From Vitellaria paradoxa (Eukaryota > Streptophyta > Magnoliopsida > Ericales > Sapotaceae): a DNA stretch of 64,000 nt. The notes beneath the pieces are model-generated. The model searched no databases, was not told the origin of the DNA, and worked only from the letters and a program-made list of their open reading frames with translations. Made by a program: the position numbers and the translations under genes. Below are positions 1-12,689 of this stretch, piece after piece; within the stretch, counting starts at the first letter, position 1; each line of letters begins with the position of its first letter. The DNA lies in assembly GCA_019916065.1 (NCBI GenBank), contig CM034233.1:7508516-7572515 (forward strand). Reading direction: 5' to 3'.

Positions 1-1820
1 AGATCGTGGAGTAGATCAAGAAAGAAAAAATATCATAAATATAAAAAGTATAATATTAGAAAGAATGTGTGAATTTTAAGGTGTGTTTTGTAATTACTAA
101 AAACTAGTTTTCTGTAAAATGGTTGTGTGGTCTAGAGTGGTCCCCAGAGGTTATTCTTTAAATCTTAAAAATTGTGGGGCTACAAGGGGTGTAAGTGTAA
201 CAAGTTGAAAAGTTTAAGGGGTGTTAATGTAAGTTACCCTAAAAAATTTTGTCAGAATTGTTCGCCACAAATTGGTGGTTATAACTGGAGAGGGTTCCGA
301 CAAAAAAAACCTTCTGATGGAAAAGTTAGGGAATAAGTTAAGTGAATTGTAGAGAAAAGAGTAAAATAATTGGTTGACAATAGCGAGCATGTTTGAATTT
401 TTATATTAAGTCTTATATTTATAATAAGATATTATAAATAAATTAATACATAAATAATGAAATCGCAATCATTTTGTTTCTTATATGTATATATTAAAAT
501 ACATAACGTTTATTTTTCTTTAAATGTCTTTCATTCCACATTTAATACTTTTCACTCTGTGTTAAATACAGTAAAAGGAATGCGTATCAGAATAGACAAG
601 ATATTACCTTAAGAGATGTCCAAATATCACATCTGTCTGCCACTTATAAAAGAATAAACTAACTAAGTCAACTTTTAAGTAATAAGTTCCATTCATTTAT
701 TACCGTTTTGCATTTGTAGTTAGAATCACACCACTAGGTGGTGGAATTCAATTGCAGTGATTTTATGATTATGAAACCAATACTGAACACTTTTCTATTG
801 TGATCGGGATAGTGTCATGTGTTTCATCCTATCGTGCTCAGAAAAACGCCATGTGTCTCTGATTATTTTTGTACCAATAATTTTACTTAAGTTTTATACT
901 TAAATACATTAATTAGTATTTGAATATCCATGTGTATGCATTAAATTCATATTCAAATATGAAACTTAAATGAAACAGTGTCGTTTTGATTGAAAAATGA
1001 GTGAACCAGCGTTGTTTTTAAGTAATACAGCGGATGCAGATACCTGAATCCTCGGGGGCTCTGGGGCAGGGTTGTACCAAACCAGTGACAAAGCAAGAAA
1101 AACTTCAGTAGGACCAATTTTTAGCTTTCCTGTTAAACATAATAAAATAAAAAATAAAAAAATAATTATCCAAATGTTGTTTAAAAAATTTAATTATAAA
1201 AATACTATTAATAAAATCATGAAATTAAAACGCATTTTTATGTTATGTTTTTTTGCTTGATTACTTAAATTTCCATTATCATGATGCAATTTTTACTTAA
1301 TTACTATTCTCATATTTTCTTATCACTTAAAAATCAAAATAAATGCTTTTTTGAATATTTGTAAAGTTAAAAAAATCGTTTTGGCTAAAAAAAAAGGGTT
1401 AAAAATAGGTTACATTTTTTACAATATAAATTTATCTAAATCTGATTTATTACCCGATAAAAAAATTAATCAATTTAATTTCATATGTAAACTTATTTAA
1501 ACCTGATTTATTAAGTGATAAAAAATTAATCAATGGAATATAATAGGTAAACTTATCTAAATATAGTGATAACATGAAATTTAAAAATTTATATTTGAAG
1601 CAAGGAGTGTTATATATATTAAAAAATCTAATTAAATAAATTTAGGACGTTGAAATTAATGAAATATTATTAGGTATATTGAAAGTATGAAGTTTGAAAC
1701 TATGAGAACATAAGATCATTTAATTTAATATAATATTATTAGAATGTGGTTTTAATAAAAAAAATTAATATTTTAGGTTAACTGTCCTTATATACAAGAA
1801 AATGTAACATGCTAATGCAA
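1..1820. other. AT-rich intergenic DNA, no gene seen
   Basis: No open frame with coding character on either strand. A small GC-richer patch at about 1020-1120 stands out; on the minus strand it reads open for about 20 codons and is followed by a possible splice donor (GTATCT), but nothing else supports an exon. Confidence 0.6.
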
Positions 1821-2147
1821 TTTTAGCCTGGGTCAGTGTCCTCAGTCTGACCACTGGGGTATGATTCCTTGTGACAAAAAGGAGTATGTTCCGGATTACA
1901 CTGACCGTTGGATGGATTGATCATGAGGCCTTCCCGTGCTTCAGACGAGTGATGAAGCAAAGGAACGGCTGACTTGAAGCACGGGATCTAAGTTTCCTTT
2001 TCAGCGGGAAGAAGTCAACCGTCAACGTATCAAACAACTCGCCGCAAGTAATCAAACCAATGTGGACCACCCGATTTGACGACTCTCCTGGTTTGACCAG
2101 TGTTTGGGCCAGGGTTGCTGGGCATTCCGTCATGTCCCTTAAACTTA
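1821..2147. other. GC-richer island, possible eroded coding remnant
   Basis: About 330 bases of markedly higher GC inside AT-rich DNA. On the plus strand a stretch from about 1832, just after a possible acceptor (ATTTTAG), reads open for about 30 codons and is rich in Trp, Tyr and Asp before a TGA; further open pieces in the same frame follow between stops. On the minus strand 1921-2133 is open. I do not recognise either product. Base composition and broken frames suggest a gene or transposon fragment, not a working gene. Confidence 0.35.
1933..1985. repeat. Perfect 11-bp inverted repeat (hairpin)
   Basis: CCCGTGCTTCA at 1933-1943 is matched by its exact reverse complement at 1975-1985 with a 31-base loop. 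It lies inside the GC-richer island. No function can be assigned. Confidence 0.6.
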
Positions 2148-2520
2148 TCCTATTCTCTAGGAAATAATAATAATAATAATAATGCTTGAAAAAAAGGTAA
2201 AAACTATGTCAAGGCATATCTACAATATTTTTATTTTATGCTTTAGTTAGTAAAAAAATATGTTAAAATTTCTAATACTCTAGTTAAATATTACATTGAA
2301 ATTCCATTACAACCAAGCACATAGTTAAATCAATCAATAACGAGAAACACAAGCTTAATAATAAGAAATTCTTACAAAATCTGTAAAATAAAACTCTGAC
2401 TTTGAATTCGAAGGCCACCCAAAAATTTTATTGTATAAAATTGACAACAAACAAACTCTTGTATGTAATATAGACTGAGGCTATGAATAAGTTACTCGAC
2501 TCTTGATGCAGCAAACTAAA

Positions 2521-2900
2521 GTGCCGTTTGGAGAATAAAAAAAGTTCAAAAAATTTTTAAAAAACTTCAAAAGTTTCATTTTTTTTTAAACTCTAAAAAA
2601 TTGTAAAAGTTTTGAAAAAGTTATCAAAATCCGTTAGAACGAACCAAAATGGTACGTTCCAACAGATTTTATTAGATTTTTTTTAAGTTGAAGTGATATT
2701 TATATCAAAAAGTTTCACAAAACTTCAAAATATTTTAAAATTCTTCACTAAGATTATGCTACGTGCCAGTTTATATAATTTTTAACAATTTTATATCAAA
2801 TTAAATACAAATATCTACCTATCATTTCAACATAACTTTTTACACTCTAAACTCTAAAAAAAATTTCAATTTTAATTTTTTTTGAACTCCAAACACATCC
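2521..2900. mobile_element. MITE-like element with GTTTGGAG-type ends
   Basis: The left end reads GTGCCGTTTGGAG and the right end reads CTCCAAACACATCC, an imperfect terminal inverted repeat. TAA-type trinucleotides flank both ends. The interior is AT-rich and non-coding. The same end motif recurs in many short elements of this window. Confidence 0.5.
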
Positions 2901-3120
2901 TAAGTGAAAAATATTCCCCGACTTCCTCAAAATAGCACGCTGATCTTGAACTCATTCAAAATCAAACACAATGTCTCTAACTCCTTTAGAATGACACGAA
3001 ATGTAAAATTTGTTGTTAGAAATACTATGAAGCATCTGATAATATTAGTATAATATCTGCTCTATTTCTCGTCCAAACTCCAGAGAAATGTGACATATAT
3101 ATATAGAGAAAGAGAGAGAG

Positions 3121-3283
3121 AGGGTGTATTTGAAGTGATAAAAAGTAAAATAGATTGAAATAAAGAGAGATAATTTATATATTCGTAATTTGTGCAGTAA
3201 GATAAAAAGTGAATAATTTTTAGAGATTTTTGAAATTTTTAGAGTTTTTTAGCATTTGTTAGCACATCAAACACATCCATAAT
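3121..3283. mobile_element. Short MITE-like element
   Basis: Ends GGGTGTATTTGAAGTG and ACATCAAACACATCC form an imperfect inverted repeat of the same general type as at 2521-2900. It abuts the foldback element on its right. Confidence 0.4.
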
Positions 3284-5213
3284 AGGCCCAAGGTCCAAAG
3301 TCGAATCAGGGGCAGCAGTAGCCCAAATACTACCGCCACAACAATAGTTAAAAATGGCAACATTTTTGGTAAAACGACACAGTTCAATATCAGAAAAAAT
3401 AAACGAAACAAGAGTGTGTAAAGTACAAAAAAAAAAAAAAGGAAAAGAAAAAATCTGGGACGGTAAAGCGCAAAAAAAAAAAAGAAACGAAAAGTGTGCT
3501 CGGTGATTAAAAAACTAATCTTTTTATAAAAAGTCACTAATTTAATAAAAAGTTAATTATTTATTTATTTGATAAAATTAGATTTAGATTAAGTTTGAAA
3601 AGAAAAAAAAAACTAACTTTTTTTTTTTTTTGTAATCAGTTACTACTTAATGTTAAAAAATTATTATTTTTTGTATTTAAAAAGGAAAAAAAAGCCAAGG
3701 TAATATTTGATTTACTTTTCTATTTTTTGTTTTCTCATTTTATTTTCTATTTTTTAATTTATCTATTTTATGTTTTGAAAATCAAAAAATATAAAAAATA
3801 GAAAACACATTTAGTTTAATTTTTTTATTTTTTGTATTTTGAAATTTTTCTTATTTTGCATTAAAACAGCTCAAAATAACATTTTGTCATTTTTTATTTT
3901 ATGTGTAAATTTATTTTCTATTTTCTAAAACAAAATTTGAATACACAAGTAACCAAATACGTTTTGAGTTGTTTTTTTCCTTATTTAAAAAAAACACAAA
4001 ATAAAAAATAAACTAAAAAATTAAAAATTTAAACATTGAAAGGTATAAATGTTAAATTAACAAAAAATAAAAAACTAACTTCTAAAATGTTAAGTGTAAT
4101 TTGGAATACCTGTTTTAAGTTCATTTTTCATTTTTTGTTTTTTCAAATAAGGAAAACAATTCAAAACGCATTTAATTATTTGCGTTTTCAAATTTTATTT
4201 TAGAAAATAGAAAATAAATTTATATATAAAATGAAAAAGGACAAAAAAGTTATTTTGAGCGTTTTTAATGCAAAATAAGGAAAATATCAAAATATGGAAA
4301 ACAAAAAATGTTAAACTAAATTAACAAAAAAGTATTTTTTGTTAACATTTTTGTTAACTTTTTAAAAAACTAAAAAATTAAGTTCAAAAATTTAAACATT
4401 GAAGAGTAAAAACGTTAAATTAACAAAAAATAAAAAACTAATTACTAAAAAGTTAAGTGTGATTTGGTATACCTGTTTTGAGTTTATCTTTTATTTTATG
4501 TTTTTTTAAATAAAAAAACAACTCAAAATACATTTAGTTACTTGTGTTTTCAAAATTTGTTTTAAAAAATAGAAAATAAATTTACACATAAAATAAAAAA
4601 TGACAAAAAGTCATTTTGAGCTTTTTTAACGCAAAATAAGGAAAATCTCAAAATACGAAAAATAAAAAATGTTAAACTAAATGTGTTTTCTGTTTTTCAT
4701 ATTTTGAGATTTTCAAAACATAAAATAGATAAAATAAAAAATAGAAAATAAAATGAGAACAAAAAATAAAAAAGTAAATCAAATACCACCTTAAACTTTT
4801 TTTTCTTTTTTAAATTCAAAAAATATTTTTTTTACTAGTTAGATAGGTACTAATTACAAAAAAAAAAATTAGTTTTTTTTTTGTTTTTAAACTCAATCTA
4901 AATCTAATTGTATCAAATAAATAAAAAATTAAATTTTTTCTAAAGTAGTGACTTTTTATAAAAAAAAATTAAATTTTTAATCACCGAACACAATCTTTGT
5001 TTCCTTTTTTTTTTTTTTTTTGGCGCTCTACCATCCCAATTTTATTTATTTATATATATATATATTTTTTTTGGCGTTTTACACGCTTTACACACTCCCG
5101 TTTCTTTTATTTTTTTCTGATACTAAACTGTGTTGTTTTGCAAAAACGTCGCCGTTTTTAACTACTGCTGGCCCCCCGCTTCGGTCCAAAGCAGCCCCCC
5201 AATTTTAAATATT
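3282..5213. mobile_element. Foldback element, about 1.9 kb, long inverted arms
   Basis: Two arms are reverse complements over most of their length. Matching blocks by eye are 3311-3390 with 5128-5190, 3410-3480 with 5020-5098, 3494-3600 with 4880-5000, 3718-3830 with 4680-4790 and 3840-3985 with 4490-4670. The outer ends are GC-richer and share a GCAGCAGTAG block. The centre holds an extra direct copy of part of an arm (4135-4330 resembles 4490-4680). No transposase is encoded. A transcript would fold into a long imperfect double strand, a possible small-RNA source (inference). Confidence 0.7.
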
Positions 5214-5346
5214 TTCAACTCAAAATAAAAAAAATTTCAAAATAAAGAAAATAGAGTATTTTCTGTTTTTTTGTTTTTAAATTTTTAAAACTTGAAACAC
5301 ATAAAACAAAAAATAAAAACAGAAAAATAAATCAAATACTACCTAA
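5214..5346. mobile_element. Fragment of the T-rich MITE family found inside the foldback
   Basis: The piece ends in a run resembling AAATAAATCAAATACTACC, as do 4790, 21432 and 43560. It is one arm of a T-rich MITE whose relatives lie at 3690-4800, 21175-21432, 43255-43570 and 48640-48870. Confidence 0.4.
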
Positions 5347-8140
5347 TATTTTAAATAGACGCTTATTATAATTCAAATTCTAATTTCCCTAACATATTTA
5401 GACTTTGATATCGAGCCTTATCCTTTTGAAATACCAGTTTCATAAATATTATAATTCAATAAAATTAATTCATGTTCTAATTCAACCACTCAAAATCTTA
5501 TTTTATTTAGAATTTGCTAATTTGGAATTTACAAATGTAAAAGTGGAAAGAAATAAAAATAAGAAATAATGGATACTCTTTTCTTTAGGAGTAGAAAATT
5601 TTCCTACCTTAAGTTGATAGGCTAGAAGAAAATAAATGTGCAAAATATATAATTTAACAAATATTAAACTCGACAAGAAGATAAAATCTCAAATCATGAT
5701 TTTGTGAAAATTCATTCTATTTTCTTTCAACTACCATAAGATCAACAATTTCATAACCTCGGGTATATGTTACAGACATAATATACAACTTATAAGGACT
5801 TGTCCGTTCTTTGTACATAAATTTTTATGATGATTTGTTAATTGATTAGAAAAAATAAGTGTAAAAGCATATATTATAATTGAATCTTTGTTTTAAAAAT
5901 TATTTTAAAAATTGATACTGGCATGTAAAATAAAAACCAAACGATTCATCTCTTTTGTCTCTTCTCATTCCCTCCCCATCTTCTTTCTCTCATTCTCACA
6001 TTTTTTTCACCCAAAATTAGACATAAAAAAAACAAAAAAAAAAAAGTGAGTGGGGATTAGGGATGATCAAATTTGGGCTTTAAGGGAGTGTTTTTTTGAC
6101 ATATTTTAGTTGAATCCAAGTCCGGCCTCTCAGGCCTTTAAAAATTTTGTTAAACTTAACCCAACATCTAAAATTTATATTAAATTTAGTTAAAACATTA
6201 TCAGGCCTAGTGAACAAGTTGGTGCAAGCTTGCTATCCTAATTCCAAGGGCAATCATAATTTTAGGGCTATACTTGTTTTGGGTGGGGGAAATGGGAATG
6301 AAAGAAAAAGGAGAAAAAAAAAATAAAAATAAATTTTTGGAAGGATGATAGTTTTCCTGTGTTTGATTTGAAAAATAAAATGGGAATATGGTAGAAAATA
6401 TGGTGAAAAATGAAGGAGAATAAGGAGAGAATGAGGGAGAAGGAGAGAGAAAGAGGGAAAGAGAAGAAAGAAGGGTTTTTTTTTTTCCTCTCAAAATGTG
6501 GATTCCACTTTATTTGTAAATAACATACTGCAATATCAAATTTTATTATTCAAGTTATTAATATTATTTAAAACTTATATTCCTATATTGTTTATGAATT
6601 AAAAAAATATATTCTTATAAATTTTATTTATTGTAGTCAAAGGAACAAGATTCGGTCAATCGCTATTCCAAATATAACTTCCCTTACTTCCCCAAAAAAC
6701 CTAGGCTTAAAAGGGTAAATACTTGACTAGAATTAACTCAGAAGAGGTCACAGTTAACTATTCATCCGCAGGTGAATTAAGAGAAGGGTGGTCAAATTTA
6801 AAAGGAAGGCTGAGATAAGTTTTACTGCCTCAGTCAGTCCATAACATTGATTAGGGCCTATTAAATTTTAATTCAATAATTAAGATGTATGCTTATTTAA
6901 AATAAACATAAATATTTTTAGAGCATTAAATTTAGAATTGACAGTTTAAATTTTTATGTCATGAAATTGTTATATCAACCCTCCAGAATTCGGTCAAATC
7001 CCAAAAAGGCTGGTGGTTAGCCCTTGTTAACATCAAAAAGCTTGGTCCCCCATCTTCCATTAAATCAGCCAACCTTCCTTATCTCTTCCTTTCCTTTTTT
7101 TTTTTTTTTTTCACAGAATAAATCAAAATGTAACTAATTTTTTTTTTTTTGAGAACACACCAAATGTCCAATAATAAAAATTTTAATAACTTTTTATTTT
7201 ATTTTATTTTTTTATACTTTTTGGCACACCAAGCCACACAATTGAAGATGCTACTTAGGTTGGGCACTTTATCCTCCTCAAATTACTTCATTATTTATTC
7301 TTCAATATATACATATATACTATTTATACATAATTTTATAATTTTTTTAGGAGAATTCAAGATGACATAAAATTGAAAGTTTGAAAGTAGAAAAATAAAA
7401 TGGAAGGAATACAATTTTTTTATTTGGCTTTTGTTAAATAAGAGATGGGAAGAAAAGAGAACAAGTATTACCTAAAAAAGTTACTTTTTTTTCCTCCCGT
7501 CCTTAAAAAATTCGTAATTTCAATTGCTTCTATTTTAGGGATTATATAGAAGTCTAATTTTTAATATTTTTTAGTATTTTTTAATTAAAAGTTGGTAGTT
7601 AAATTTTTTAGTATATTTGGTAAAATAAGCAGTAATTTTTGGGTGTTTGATAATATTTTTAATAATTTTTAAAAATTATTTGTATGTTTAATAAAAATGT
7701 TGATAACTTTTAAATTAAATAAATTAACGTAGTTAAGTATAAACGTAACAAAAATTAGTAATACATGTGGCCTTTGCTAAACAACAAAAAATGGTTGATA
7801 GCCGCTGAAATTGGTTCACCAAACGACGCCTTAACAAATCTAAATCCCAACGAAGCATAAAAGAATATGTTCTGGATAATGAGTGAAATGACTTGATTGA
7901 AATGGAGAACTATTTTGCTTTGGTGGACGGGAGCAATCAAATCATGGACACATGTAAGCACCAGGTGGGTTCGACATCCCCCACAAATGCCAGGCGTCTA
8001 GAGCCGTTCGATCTTGCTCTTTTCCCTCCATTCCCAGCTTCGGCCATCCCTTTCATGGGGAGATAAATATTGTATGATCCGAGGGTGGTCCATCGCTACG
8101 AGCCTATGACTTCCTCTATAATAATAATCTACATGTACTT
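5347..8140. other. Intergenic, AT-rich, scattered repeats
   Basis: No gene seen. Poly-purine/poly-pyrimidine stretches (6290-6490) and A/T homopolymers dominate. The segment 7570-7832 has MITE-like GTGTTTGG / CCAAACGACGCC ends. A box-B-like GGTGGGTTCGACATCCCCC at 7961-7980 may be a tRNA-derived relic. Confidence 0.5.
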
Positions 8141-8155
8141 GTATATACGTATTAA

Positions 8156-8162
8156 TATATAT
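8156..8162 (+). promoter_or_regulatory. TATA box candidate for the At1g01500-like gene
   Basis: TATATAT about 1.3 kb before the start codon and just ahead of a GA-rich, GC-richer leader typical of plant 5' untranslated regions. The transcript start would be near 8190-8240 (inference). Confidence 0.4.
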
Positions 8163-8229
8163 GGGAAAACATTGAACTATTTGAAGATCAGTCACGGAAT
8201 TTAAAGATTTTTTTGGAGACAAGAGAGGC

Positions 8230-9487
8230 AGAGAGAGTCCCATATTTCGTCTGTCCCCTGGATTTTTCGAGAGAGAAAGAAACCCAATTTCGTTTTGAGA
8301 GAGATTTTAGAGTTGGGTTGCTCTGTTTTTAGCGTTTGGGTACCCACAAGAACTGGGTAGGAGGAGGAGGAGGAGATTAAAATCTCTCAGCTTGGAGATT
8401 GATAGCGATTGGTAGATCGCTACGCAGGGATTGGGATCGACTGTTTGGACGTTTCGATAGATAGAGATATATGGCCCGAGAGGACGGACAGAGATGACTC
8501 GTGGATGGAAATTTTTCTCGGTAAGTGTTTTATGGAATTTTATACGGGTTTGTGGCTCCGTATCTTTCCGGGTTCTAGAGAGAGAAAGACAGACTTTTAG
8601 AGAGAGAAACACGGGAAACGTTTGGCTACTTGTATGGTTCGTGTATTATTCTTAATTGCCCGCAGTTTTTCGGACTGGTTTTTTCCGTCTCTATTTTTCT
8701 TTCAATCGAGCTGAGAGCTGCATTGTGGTGAGCTGAATCTGAATCTGAATCTATTGCTTTTTCAATCTGAAATTTTGAGAGAGAGAGAGAGACGTCTGCG
8801 TAGCTTTGGATCGATGGATCGCTGGTGGGTTTCTTTTGATTTTACGAATCAAAAACTCCAATTTATGTTAAGTGCTGTTTTGTTTCGTGTTCTTGGTTTG
8901 ATATTTGCATAATAGTATACGAAAATTTTTTTCTTCTGATTGAGAATTGGTTATGGCTAAGAATTATTTTGAACGAAGGCAACTTGTTCATGTTCCTCTT
9001 ACAAAATTTTCTGCTTTCGATCCCTTGAATTATATTGTAGTTTTATCCTTGCTGTGTTACCCACTTAACCTCTATCTGCTGTTCTAATTTGTGATTAATT
9101 TCTGTAAACATATACTCTTTTGTCCTGGAAACTAAAGTATGTATATGCCCTCTCAGTTGTATTTTCGTCTTTCTATTTCGCTTATATTAGGGATTTCTTA
9201 TCGGAAATTAGGGTTTCTTTATCACCAGCAACCTCCATATTCTGGATTATCTTAAATTCTTAACTGACTTCTTTGGTTTATTATTATGTTCGGGAAAATT
9301 GTGAATACAAGAATCTATTGTTTGATTCTAACCTTTTGGCTATATAGTTCACTATTTATCATTTTTCTGATAGTAAACGATGTGTTTGGTTCTGGAACAG
9401 GATTTGTCCGTCTGATTCTCAATGATATGTGGTTCTCATGACATAGCCAATATTGCGGAATTTGAATGAGGATTGAGTTCCCCAAAA
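8230..9487 (+). other. 5' leader with an intron and upstream ORFs
   Basis: The leader is rich in GAGAGA. A consensus donor (CTCG|GTAAGTG) begins at 8521 and a matching acceptor (GAACAG|GATTTG) ends at 9400, so an 880-base leader intron is likely. Several short upstream ORFs survive: one begins ATGGCCCGAGAG at 8471, one (15 codons) runs 9422-9469, and one starts at 9466 and overlaps the main start in another frame. Confidence 0.5.
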
Positions 9488-12300
9488 ATGGAGAATTCTT
9501 ACGAAATATTAGACGGGGATAAGGCAGCTGATCTAGGGCTTCAGATTATTAGGCACCCGACTTACCAACCGTGCGGCAAATTGTCATTGCAGTGGTTTGA
9601 TTTGAGAGTTTTCTACATTAGAATTAGCAATTTCTTAGTCAATGATTCAACTCCCGAGTGTCTCACTCTGAACCATATCCCTCTGAATCCCGACACCCTC
9701 CTCGAAGTGAATGGTGTGAGATGTAGCATTCACTCGGAAGGGATCTCATCCCTTCTTCGGAGAGACAGAGTGGATAAGAAATCAGAAGAAGCCACTTTCG
9801 TGAGCACAGATAGTATAAGGTTGACTGGGAGTGTGAAACTAGAGGTTTTTGATAAAGAAGATTTGGTGCTATGTGGGGTTCTGGAGATGTCTGATAACAA
9901 TGGTTTCATCGGGGAATCAAAAGGCAGTTCCCGGAAATGGAGCATGAACTTAGAACCAGTGATGACTGCTGGGTCTGGATTCTTAAAGGGGAAACAAAGT
10001 GTGGGTTCTGAAGCATTGTCGCCCACCATTGAAGTTTATATTGCTGGTTGCTTCTCAGGAACACCAATCATCCTAACCAAGACTTTGCAACTTAGTTTCC
10101 GGAAGAAGCACAACAGGAAGGCAATGTTAGACTCAATACCGGAATATGAGACAACTGAATCGCAGAAGAATGTTGAGTCTGGACTTGATCTGCAGGTAAT
10201 GTACTGAAAATGTTCTCGCCCCCCCCCCCCCCTTCAATCCCGAATATTATGATGCTCTCTTTATTTTCTGAGTTCTGGATGACATTCATCTACCATTTTA
10301 AACTTTCCTCAATGGTCACATCATATATTCATGTAATTATTCATTCGTGATGTCAAACCACTTTATGAGCTTCCATGTAGTTGGTTAATTCAAGCTAGAA
10401 ATTTGACACTCTACTCTACCCTCCATCGTTCTTCTTCATTTTTGTTTTGAACATGTTGCAGTTTATACTTCCATTGGTACCAGAGGGAGACAGGAATCTT
10501 TAATGAGGGAGGCCGAAACTAGTGGGGTGCCAATACTTTGGGTGAGAGAGGGAGCAACCTCAAATGTATAAAAAAAGAAAAAAAATGAAAATATAGAGCA
10601 TCTAGTGAGGTGTTCTAAAATCGTGGGGGAGTCCATACATAGTTCCGTTACCGATTGGTACTAAATTGCTTTTGAATAGCCTTCATAGCTGATATCAGTT
10701 AGGTGGGTCAGGTGTCTTGGTGTGTGTTTCAGTATTCATGTTAGCAAAAACAAATAAACATCATTTTATGGTAGGCCTCGATTCTTGGATTGGTAAAAGG
10801 GACGTCATCCTAGACATGTCATGGGGGGAGGGGGGAGGGCACCTTTTTTTTTCAGGGATAAAGGCCATCATCATCCCTTTTGTTTTCTGTTGCATCATCC
10901 ATACTCTCTGCCAGAACCTGACATGAAAATGGAACCTCATCAACAGTGCCAGTTCTTGTGGGGCTCGCTTTCTCTTGTAAGCCTTTCGTAGAACATCATC
11001 CAACAAGCCAATTCATTTTTTATCAGTTCTCGTGTCTCTCTTGGTACATATGCTTTGTTTGTGTCTTTGATACTAAGCGTGTCCTAAGGCATCTTGGATC
11101 TGTTTTTCTCAGAACTGCCTAGTATATGTTCTTGGCCTAGAAATCAGGGTGGAAGGAAATTATTGGATCATCTGAGATGAAGTCTTCTTTTCTGGGAGCT
11201 ATCATTGAAACTTTAGACTATGTGAAAGTAATAACCATACATAAAAATGTAGCATTTAATACTCAGGCATTGTAAGTTTGTAAATTTTTGTTATTGATCT
11301 TTTTTTGCTGGATCTATTAATGGGTAAATCCTAGTACCCTCCTCGTGGCATTGCAAGCTGGATTATATGATTTGCTTTGGTGGATTAACTTCTTGTCAAA
11401 TCTAATCTGCTGAATGAACAGTTACATCAATAATTAGCTCTGTTTTCCATAGAGTATGAATTCTATTTTCCTGCACAACCTCTGTAGATAAGTACATGCT
11501 TTTTTGTAACCTTTAAGCCATCTGGGATAAAACTTTATTAAAAAAAAAAAAAAGGAAAGGCAAGTGTAACTACTATATGGGTACAACTTTACAAAAATAT
11601 AAGATTTTTGTACTAATTGAGTGATTAAAACTAGGGGCTTGAAATAACTACTTTTACATGGTTATTTCAAATCCATCACATGATTGATTCATCAAGTCCG
11701 CTTTTTCAAAATCAAGTTAAAATCCATATCAAATATATATATATATATCTGATTTATTGATAATTAGTGCCAAATCCGAAGGTGACCTTACTCATTGGAG
11801 TTCTATATTTGCCAGTTAGAAAATATAGCCTATGTTTTTGCCAACTTAGAAGGCCACCAACACACATTTATTTATTTATTATATATTTTTGTGGGGTTTT
11901 TTTTTTTTTTTTGGGGGGGGGGGATAACTTCTAGATTGAGATTTTATTTCTTGCTAGTTGGCATTTAATTCCAGGAATAAAAAAAAAAGGCTCATATACA
12001 ATACAATGTGTTTTTCCTTCCCTCTTTACATAACTTCCATTATTGAATTTACGATGGCAGGTGGCAGAGTACAGAAACTACAAGCCAGAGAATGAAGAAG
12101 ACTACCATAATATGTACTGGAGAAGAACAGAGTACGAGTACATGGATGCCGAAGATGGTGAACTCTCCTGGTTCAATGCTGGCGTGAGGGTCGGTGTTGG
12201 GATTGGCCTTGGCATTTGCGTCGGAGTTGGAATCGGAGTCGGTTTGCTAGTCCGAACTTACCAAGCTACAACCAGAAACTTCCGGAGGCGGCTTCCATAA
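9488..12300 (+). CDS. At1g01500-like protein of unknown function, two exons
   Basis: Coding exons are 9488-10195 and 12061-12300, joined in phase 0 by a GT-AG intron (CTGCAG|GTAATG ... GGCAG|GTGGCA). The product is 315 residues, close to the length I recall for Arabidopsis At1g01500. The start is the ATG at 9488 (MENSYEILDGDK); a TTG 15 bases upstream is in frame but not a plausible plant start. The N-terminal three quarters looks like a soluble beta-rich region. The C-terminus has a striking Gly/Val/Ile-repeating segment (VGVGIGLGICVGVGIGVGLL) followed by an RTYQATTRNFRRR basic tail, which could be a membrane hairpin or anchor. Database names such as 'erythronate-4-phosphate dehydrogenase family' are attached to this family, but I see no dehydrogenase motif. 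Biochemical role unknown. The long intron contains a 14-C run at 10219-10232. Confidence 0.85.
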
Positions 12301-12666
12301 TTTTCCTGTTTGGTGGAATTCATTTCCTCTCTAATCCTTCTAGTCCAAAGGCTAACACAGTTTCAGCAAGATGTGTCTTTTGTCTGGAAATTTTACCTGG
12401 TGGAATTTCCCCATGTGTGGCTGCCAGACATGTTGTGTGCCTTTTTTTTTTTTTTTTAAAATTTTCCCCCTCTTATTTTAGCTGTTGGGCTTCAGCTAAT
12501 TATAAGGATTAAAGTGTTTGTATATTTAGAACATCATCTTGTATGCATTGTTAATGATTGGTTTTCTGTATGGTGACATGTCATGGACTGAATTTCATTT
12601 CGTTTGGATTGTGAATAATTTGTTTTCTGTATGGTGACATGTGATCCGACTTTGGTTTTTAGTGCA

Positions 12667-12672
12667 AATAAA
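12667..12672 (+). terminator. Poly(A) signal AATAAA
   Basis: AATAAA 367 bases after the stop codon of the At1g01500-like gene. A 20-base phrase (TTTTCTGTATGGTGACATGT) occurs twice shortly before it, a small duplication in the 3' untranslated region. Confidence 0.45.
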
Positions 12673-12689
12673 ACTAAATGTCAATCGGA

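Noticed and set aside
6207..6494. Ser/Pro/Phe-rich minus-strand open frame
   Set aside because: Pure poly-purine/pyrimidine artefact with no splice or start context.
9473..9487. Upstream TTG as start of the At1g01500-like protein
   Set aside because: Plant nuclear genes rarely start at TTG and a good ATG follows at 9488 in the same frame.
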